From Mesostigma viride (lineage: Eukaryota; Streptophyta; Mesostigmatophyceae; Mesostigmatales; Mesostigmataceae), in the NCBI GenBank assembly GCA_009746045.1, contig RPFO01000591.1, positions 61,347 to 125,346 of the forward strand: a DNA stretch of 64,000 bases, given 5' to 3'. The notes under the pieces are model-generated. The model did no database searches. It was not told the origin of the DNA and saw nothing but the letters and a program-made list of their open reading frames with translations. Shown here in pieces: positions 58,194 to 64,000 of this stretch. Position 1 is the stretch's first letter, and the number at the start of each line of letters is the position of its first letter. Made by a program: the position numbers and the translations under genes.

Positions 58194-58761
58194 TGTCAGG
58201 ATATGCCCCAATATGCCTGACAGTTTTTTTTTTATTGAGTGTGCTAGTTTCGGGTATACCGGAACTTATATGACTACTTTCTTCTACATTCTACTAAATA
58301 TATTAGTTAGCTAAATATATTAGCTAGCTGACATCCGTACCCTAGTGGTACTGTACCCAGTGGTACTGTAACCAGTGGTACTGTAACCAGTGGTACTGTA
58401 GCCAGTGGTACTGTAGCCGTCTGACAAAATTTGCCTGGCTCCGCGCTACGCGCCGACCCTATGTTCACTAAGTGCTGCCCTGGAGGCGCAATGTCCTTGT
58501 ACTTGCATACTAGTGATCTGACGCATCATTTTAGTGTTGGTGTAAGCCACCCACTTGTGTGTGGCGGCTGGATGCACTTTAACTTATACCGTAGATTATT
58601 TCCAGATCGACGGATACTGCGACAGTGTGTTTTTCCACTTAATGTTGCCCCTGCAATTGTCATGGCTACCCGTTTGTACGCCGACTCACTCAAAGTCAAT
58701 ATATAAAATCAGTAAAGCATTATTCGATCTTTAAGCCTGCCACCTGTCTTACATTTTGACA
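58194..58761 (+). repeat. TR-GAG-like 3' LTR
   Basis: 568 bp, matching 55857-56420 apart from a 4-bp duplication near 58688. Confidence 0.93.
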
Positions 58762-58766
58762 ATTTC

Positions 58767-59128
58767 ATATAACATAATATAGCATAATATAATATAATAT
58801 AATATTATATAAAGTAGTATATAAAAAATTAAAATGTAAAAGAAAAATATCTACCTTATTGGGGTTTAATGTTCCTTTCCAGTTCAGCATAAGTACACTC
58901 TTGAGTGTGTGCAATGTTTGGTTATACGCCATTGTCTTAAAATAGCAACCAATGTAAACCTCCGTCCTAACCACATTTGGATACAATAAAGACATTGATG
59001 CCTGACACATAGCATTCATTGCTTGAAATACCATGCATATTTTGTGTCAATGTTCTGCAGACCACAGCTTCAAGTGGGCATACTTCGCTTTCCTCAATAT
59101 AATGGCGACATGGCATTTGGTGAAAGTG
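58767..59128. other. AT-rich spacer, no gene seen
   Basis: Simple ATAAT repeats (58770-58810), the other half of the AT tract interrupted by the TR-GAG-like element, then unannotated sequence. No ORF with support. Confidence 0.6.
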
Positions 59129-59710
59129 GTGAGTGCCATGAAGTTGCGCCGGCCGTCGTTATCCATGACGAACTGAATGGGTTTCGTGCAAATCAAGTTT
59201 TTTGTTTTGGTGTTCCAGTTGCGCCGGCCGGCGTTTCCAATGGTATCTTGCGCGCACTTGCAAAAGCTTGCACGCTTATCAACATTTTGTGTTGGTAAAC
59301 ATTTTATCACCTCTGGGATTTCCGCCTTCACTACCTGAGTTGCTTCTTTGTGGTTTTCAAATGCAACCGAGTTACGCCGGCCGTCGTTACTCATGACAAA
59401 TTGTAGGGGTTTTGTGCAAATCACTTTTGTATGGTTTATGTACATGCATCCAGTTGCGCCGGCCGGCGTTTCCAATGGTATCTTGCAGTTGCGCAATCAG
59501 GCCCCATTACCAAAAGTGTGTTTGTACATCTTTTTTACACCTGAAGGATTTCTGCCTGCATATCCTGAGTTGCTTCTTAATGGTTTTTAATTGCGCCCGA
59601 GTTACGCCGGCCGTCGTTATTAATGACAAACTGTATGTGTTTCATAAAATCACTTTTGTATGGTTTACATGTATCCAGTTGCGCCGGCCGGCGTTATTAA
59701 TGACGCTTGT
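59129..59710. repeat. About 230-bp tandem repeats built on CGCCGGCCGGCG palindrome
   Basis: Six copies of GTTRCGCCGGCCGKCGTT at 59143, 59218, 59371, 59453, 59601 and 59678. They alternate between the GTCGTT and GGCGTT form, 75-82 bp apart within a unit and about 228-235 bp between units. The block starts just after a donor-like GTGAGT (59129) and ends before an acceptor-like CATCCTCAG (59779), so it may lie in a 5' intron of the following gene. Confidence 0.8.
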
Positions 59711-59841
59711 CGTTCTTGTTTGATGCCCATCGTTTTCGTCGTGTCTTTAATGGTGATTATTTATCATTACTCATCCTCAGGGCTTTCGGTGCCGCGGGAT
59801 TAAGAGGCGAAAAAAATCAGCTGCCGTCTGACCAAAGTCTG

Positions 59842-62800
59842 ATGGCGCGATCGGGGCGGGGGGCCGTTTCCGACGGTTCGCGTCCCTTGTCCAATGACGA
59901 CCGGGAGCCTGCACTTCGCGGTCCCTGGAGCGACAAGTACATCGAGAACAAGGGGTACAAAATTGCCAATGACATCTTTCCTATCATGGCGGAACGCGTG
60001 AAAGCAAACAACCACAGGACGCCAGAGATGAGCGCGGAGGTTCTGTCTTGCGCAGCTTCAAGACTAAATGCCATGGTGGCGGAGAGCAACGGCATTAAGA
60101 AGAGGAAGAACTGTGACGACGGGCTTCCTGAAAATTGGGCGGAATCTCTTCGGGATACATCAAGAAGGCTTTTGGCGACTTGGGAACATCTGAGAAGGAT
60201 CGTGGGCTTAGGTGGGCCTTGTGTGGACTTGTTACGAAGGCAATGGAGGGCGTCCCGGACAGGATTGTGGAGCGCGCGTTCGGGATTGACAGGCGCTTTG
60301 TCGCAACTGTTCGGGGTCACAGGGATGGAATGGAAGAAGGGGAGGACGACCTTTTGATGAGTGCGCCAGAGAGGAGGAGGAGGAAAGACGAGCTTCCGAC
60401 GGAAGTCATTGCCCTGATACAAGCGTGCTGGAGGGATGATAACTTGACGCGGGCGTCTCCGAACATGAAGGATGTTCATTGTGAATGGACAAGAAAGGAT
60501 TACAAACATACACTAGCGTTTTCGGAGGGTGCGCGCTACTATACTGTCTCCAAGTCGAAGATTTACGAAGTGTTCATTTCCCGCCATCCGGAGTTGAAGC
60601 CACCGCGGCGGATGGACAGTAGGGAGGGGGGGGGGGGAGGGAGAGGAGGGTGTGAGGGGGGGAAATCAGGTGATTTTGGAGACGGAGGCAGGGATGTCAA
60701 TGCTACGCACGAATCAGAAGAGCACAGTTCATGTGGGATACACTACTTTTTGCAAGCATATGCCCGCATGCGTCAAGGGGCGGTGGAAAATGCGGAACTT
60801 GTGCGCATGCCAGCACCACACTACCATGCAGTCCATGGTTGGGGGGTTGGCCAAATTTCGTGCAACTTTTCATGCCAGATGCGAGTGCGGACCTGAATGC
60901 CACGCGTGCGATCATGGTAGCCAGCTCGACGTGGGGTCGTCCGTGCCCACATGTTCCATTTTCAAAGCCACTCACACGACAGAGTGGGTGAACAAGTTTA
61001 CTTGTGAGGTGGAGGGGATGAGGGAGGGGGGAGGTTCGAGGTCGTCTGTGGGGTCGTCGCGGCCGCAGGTTCAGCCTTTTCAGGGCGAACTTGAGGATCT
61101 GCCCATGCATGGGAGGGTGCTGGACGACGAGGAAGGGGTGCCCGATCATGACCTGGGCGAGGAGTTGGGGGTTTGCTCGATCCGGCGTAAGGCTTGTGTG
61201 TTGGGCACTTGCCTGGCTCCCAAGTGTGGAATTCGGAACTTCATGTTATGCGAACGGGAGGAGGCTTCCAACCACCTGATTTCATGGACCAGATACGAGA
61301 TGCAGGATGTGCCGCCGGGTGCGGTTCTTGGGCCAGAGGTAATTTTTAGTGGAGTGGTTGCGCCCCAAGGCGTTTCTTTTGCAATGTTTCCTGAAGTTCT
61401 TGGGCCAGAGGTAATTTTTAGTGGAGTGGTTGCGCCCCAAGGCGTTTCTTTTTCAATTTTTCCTGAGGTCCTGTCTTTTTTCTTCTACAGGTCATTGGTG
61501 GGTCGAAGTTGATGTCTTTTCTGTATGTGCACACTGCGCATATGCAGGACGACTGTGACGAGATCGCAAAGGCTGGTGGGCAGCGATTGACGCAAGTCGA
61601 CGTCAAGTCCACACCAACGGAGCTAAAGGAGGCAATTGTGGACAAGTGGCCGGACTTCATCCAGCATTGCTTCAACGCGTGGTGGCAAGCGGACGCCTCC
61701 AAGGAATGTCTCTCAAGGATGCGGGTGGGGGACCTTGTATGCCACACAGATTACGCCGAGAACTACCAGTCTTACACCTATCACAATCTCCAAGCACAGT
61801 ATTGGCATCCAGTCACATTCGTCCTTATGCCCTGGATCGTGCGCTACTTGGATCCAGCGTCGGGAAAGGTCGTGAGAAGGGAGTTTCACTTCATCGGACA
61901 GGGCGGAATGAAAAGGGACGGGCGGGCCCTCCGTTTTGCTATCCTCAAAATCCTGGCGACACTACGGTCAGAAGGGGTAGAGGTGAAGCGCTTCATTGGG
62001 TGGTCGGACAATTGCTCCATGCAGTTCAAGTCAAGGAATGTGATCGCGGAAGTGGCCCGGCTGCTGACGGAGGATCCGCACCTGGAGTCATTTGAGTGGA
62101 ATTACTTTGGGGAGCAGCACGGAAAGGGGGAGGTGGATGGAGCTGGTGGGACTGTGAAGTGCATGTTGAGGAGGTGGCACATCAGGGAAGAGAACCAGGA
62201 CAAACAGACGGCCGCCCAGTTGGTGGAGAATCTGGCGTCGGGGGCGGTGGGCGGGACCACAACGACCAGGCGTAACTTCTTCGAGTTCCCCGAGGTAATT
62301 AAGTGTACAGTCCTCGTTCAGGGAATAGTTACGCCGGCCGTCGTTTCTAGGGCGTTCTTGGAGTCCTGGCGATCAGGAGTGCTTAATAAAACACAACTAG
62401 CTCGATGGTCTCGTAACTTCAACTTTCCCTTGTGCAAATCTTGTCTTCGACGCGCAGGTGCTTCCTTACAGCCCAGGGCGCGGCGAAATCAAAGGAGTGA
62501 AGAAGGCGCACTGGTGGCGCATGGACAAGTCGAATGTGACGCGCTTAATGCTGCGCCAGTATTCCTGCTATTGTGGCGGTGCGTGCGCCGAGGAAAGGTG
62601 GTGGGATTGTCGAAAGGAGTGGACCGACATGGACGGCTGGAATGTGGGAGGTGCTCGGATGAAGCTCCACAAACTGGGGGAGCCAGTGCAAAGGAACCCA
62701 AACGGACAAGGGGGGCACGCAGGGACGCGACTGAACAGACTACAGGCAGAGAGGACGATGATGGGAAGGAGACTGAAGCTGCGAGACATTTTTGCCGTCG

Positions 62801-63231
62801 AGTCCTACTCTGGTGATGAGTCCCACGATCCAGATCATCCATATTGGCTAGCGGAAGTCTTGCAGGAGCCTTATCAGGTGGCCGCTACTTTCGTGAGGCG
62901 AGTGGCCGACAGAAACGGCAAGGTCGATAGGGAGTTGTTCCGTAAGGGACAATGGGTGGTGGGGGTGCGCTACTGGGACAGATTTCCGGGTATGGCGACG
63001 ATGTTCAAAATGGACGCCGATGCGCAAGCTGAACAGCCAAACTTGGTCAATTGCTACCTGTGCATGGACGCGGGGTTCGAACACACCATTGTTGTCAACC
63101 CAGCTAACAATCGCCAGGCCATCTTGACCATTCCGACAGACGTCGAGAAACGGCTCACGAACTTGGCCAAGAAGAGACCTGTTAGTAGGCCAGCTCGCCC
63201 GGGCTTGGTTGGACGAGGTGGACAGCCTTGA
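59842..63231 (+). CDS. DDE-transposase-like protein, multi-exon, two frame breaks
   Basis: Exons 59842-61338, 61491-62294 and 62458-63231, joined in phase 0 (PE|VIGG and PE|VLPY). The start is provisional: first good ATG in the open frame. A N-terminal region has a WRDDNLTRASPNMKD motif (about 60433), then a Cys/His cluster (LCACQHH, CECGPECHACDH). Exon 2 carries the catalytic-looking core: HTDYAENYQSY (about 61743), WSDNCSMQFKSRN (about 62003) and FGEQHGKGEVDGAGG (about 62107). The D-x-A-E-N, S-D-x4-Q-F-K and H-G-K-G-x2-D-G-x-G-G series is the pattern of a transposase-like family common in animals and algae; I cannot name its superfamily. Frame breaks occur near 60135 and in a G run near 60630-60660, from decay or sequence error. 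Confidence 0.75.
61339..61490 (+). other. Intron 1 with duplicated splice donor
   Basis: GTAATTTTTAG start, polypyrimidine tract and CTACAG end. A 72-bp tandem duplication repeats the donor CCAGAG|GTAATTTTT at 61411. Both donors are in the same phase, and the sequence between them has no stop. Confidence 0.75.
62295..62457 (+). other. Intron 2 carrying the GC palindrome
   Basis: Starts GTAATTAAG after CCCGAG and ends CGCGCAG before GTGCTT. Contains GTTACGCCGGCCGTCGTT at 62328-62345, matching the repeats upstream of the gene. Confidence 0.75.
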
Positions 63232-64000
63232 GAGCACGTGCTTCGTTGTGAGCACTTGCCTTTCAGCCGTGATTTGCAAACGAGTTCCTTGTCCTGAATT
63301 GTAAAGCTCGATTCATGCTCTTTTAAGGAAGTGTATAATATTATCCAGATCATGTATATATTTAGATCTAGACCTGAGTTCAAATAACATTTCTTAGAGG
63401 GCTGAGATGCGCGAGGTCCAGCATACATGTATATATCCATGGAGACATGTTACAAACTCAAATGTTTCATTGTACGTACCACTAGCTCGTCGACGGGGGT
63501 ATCCCATGTAATGTATGATTTATGAATTAATTAATCGCTTAATTGTACAATTTAAATGGATCATGAACTTGTCAAGTGGCCTAATTTGGTTTATTTGGTT
63601 CATCATTTATTGATGTCAATCATTCTTAATTGAATCTCGAGCAATAGCAATCATGAAGCACATCCTAATCATGTGATTCGCATAATGAGAATAGGCAACA
63701 AGTGCTACTTTGAGGAATGCGGGGTTGGTCAGGTTATTATAGAGCTAGAGCTACAAACGGCACATATATTGCAAACTTTGCGCTCCAGGCATGGAATTTC
63801 AAAAGTACCAAAATTGGAGCAGTAGATGTTGGGGACGCCTACGGATGTAGTTCAAAGTACTTCATTGGCTTAACAGGGTAGTACAATCTACTTCAAACTA
63901 GTTCAAACTAGCTCAGGCTAGTAAAGATTCGTCAGGTGTAGCACAACCTGCCTAGGAGGTGGTATGACCACCTGGGTTGAAGTAGACAGTGACTAAACGT
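63232..64000. other. AT-rich 3' flank, no gene seen
   Basis: No supported ORF. Near the end, repeated CAAACTAG and CTACTTCAA words, and the hairpin AGGTGGT-ATG-ACCACCT (about 63955-63972), may mark the edge of another repeat that continues beyond the window. Confidence 0.5.

Larger units (their letters stand above)
55857..58761 (+). mobile_element. Gag-only LTR retrotransposon (TR-GAG-like)
   Basis: Flanked by ATTTC (55852-55856, 58762-58766). LTRs of 564 and 568 bp begin TGTCAGG and end TTGACA; they differ by a 4-bp duplication in CGACTCACTCAAAG, so the insertion is recent. Primer site TGGTATCGAGCG at 56421 and polypurine tract AAGGGGG before 58194 are canonical. The internal 1.77 kb encodes only a Copia-type gag, itself frame-broken, and no pol. 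Such elements with a gag but no polymerase are called TR-GAG in plants. Confidence 0.92.

Overview
The window is a gene-poor, repeat-dense stretch of a eukaryotic nuclear genome. It has GT-AG introns, LTR retrotransposons with tRNA-iMet type primer sites (TGGTATCG), a tyrosine-recombinase (YR) retrotransposon of the PAT/Kangaroo layout and a long satellite array. There is no bacterial gene organisation. The mix of elements best fits a green-lineage alga, possibly a streptophyte or volvocine-like one, but this is an inference from element types and not from a host gene.

Positions 1-53166 are one satellite domain. The monomer is about 71 bp (some 70 bp), and twelve distinguishable monomer variants form a higher-order repeat of about 847 bp. 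Into this array have inserted: (i) two copies of a 1,030-bp giant palindromic element (1587-2616, 29732-30761); (ii) a Copia-type element, Copia-1 (3667-10121, LTRs of 482 bp, intact gag and pol); (iii) a YR retrotransposon with split direct repeats A1-ORFs-B1-A2-B2 (16507-21837); (iv) two 1.89-kb TTAA-flanked elements (23486-25370, 34568-36453); and (v) a second, minus-strand Copia-type element, Copia-B (38857-49721), whose 3' LTR is itself split by a non-coding LTR element (38874-41349). The array carries a segmental duplication (1-15735 against 28147-50180, and a related one around 15735-23485 against 26900-28860). The paralogous empty sites therefore confirm element boundaries and target duplications to the base for Copia-B, the second TTAA element and the YR element.

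Positions 53167-64000 are non-satellite: AT-rich spacer, a 30-bp-class minisatellite, a diverged relative of the TTAA elements, a short LTR element that encodes only a broken gag (TR-GAG-like, 55857-58761), a block of tandem repeats built on a GC-rich palindrome, and a multi-exon gene for a DDE-transposase-like protein (59842-63231). Its second intron carries the same GC palindrome as the upstream repeat block, and its first intron carries a degenerate form.

The most notable observations: both Copia-type families have a protease-like domain placed after the integrase (INT-PR-RT-RH) and an HGDD reverse-transcriptase motif instead of YVDD; the YR element has a 2A-like DVHPNPGP motif exactly between its RT/RNase H and recombinase modules; and the LTRs of the nested non-coding element contain a run of about nine short hairpins that mostly share the same five-base loop.
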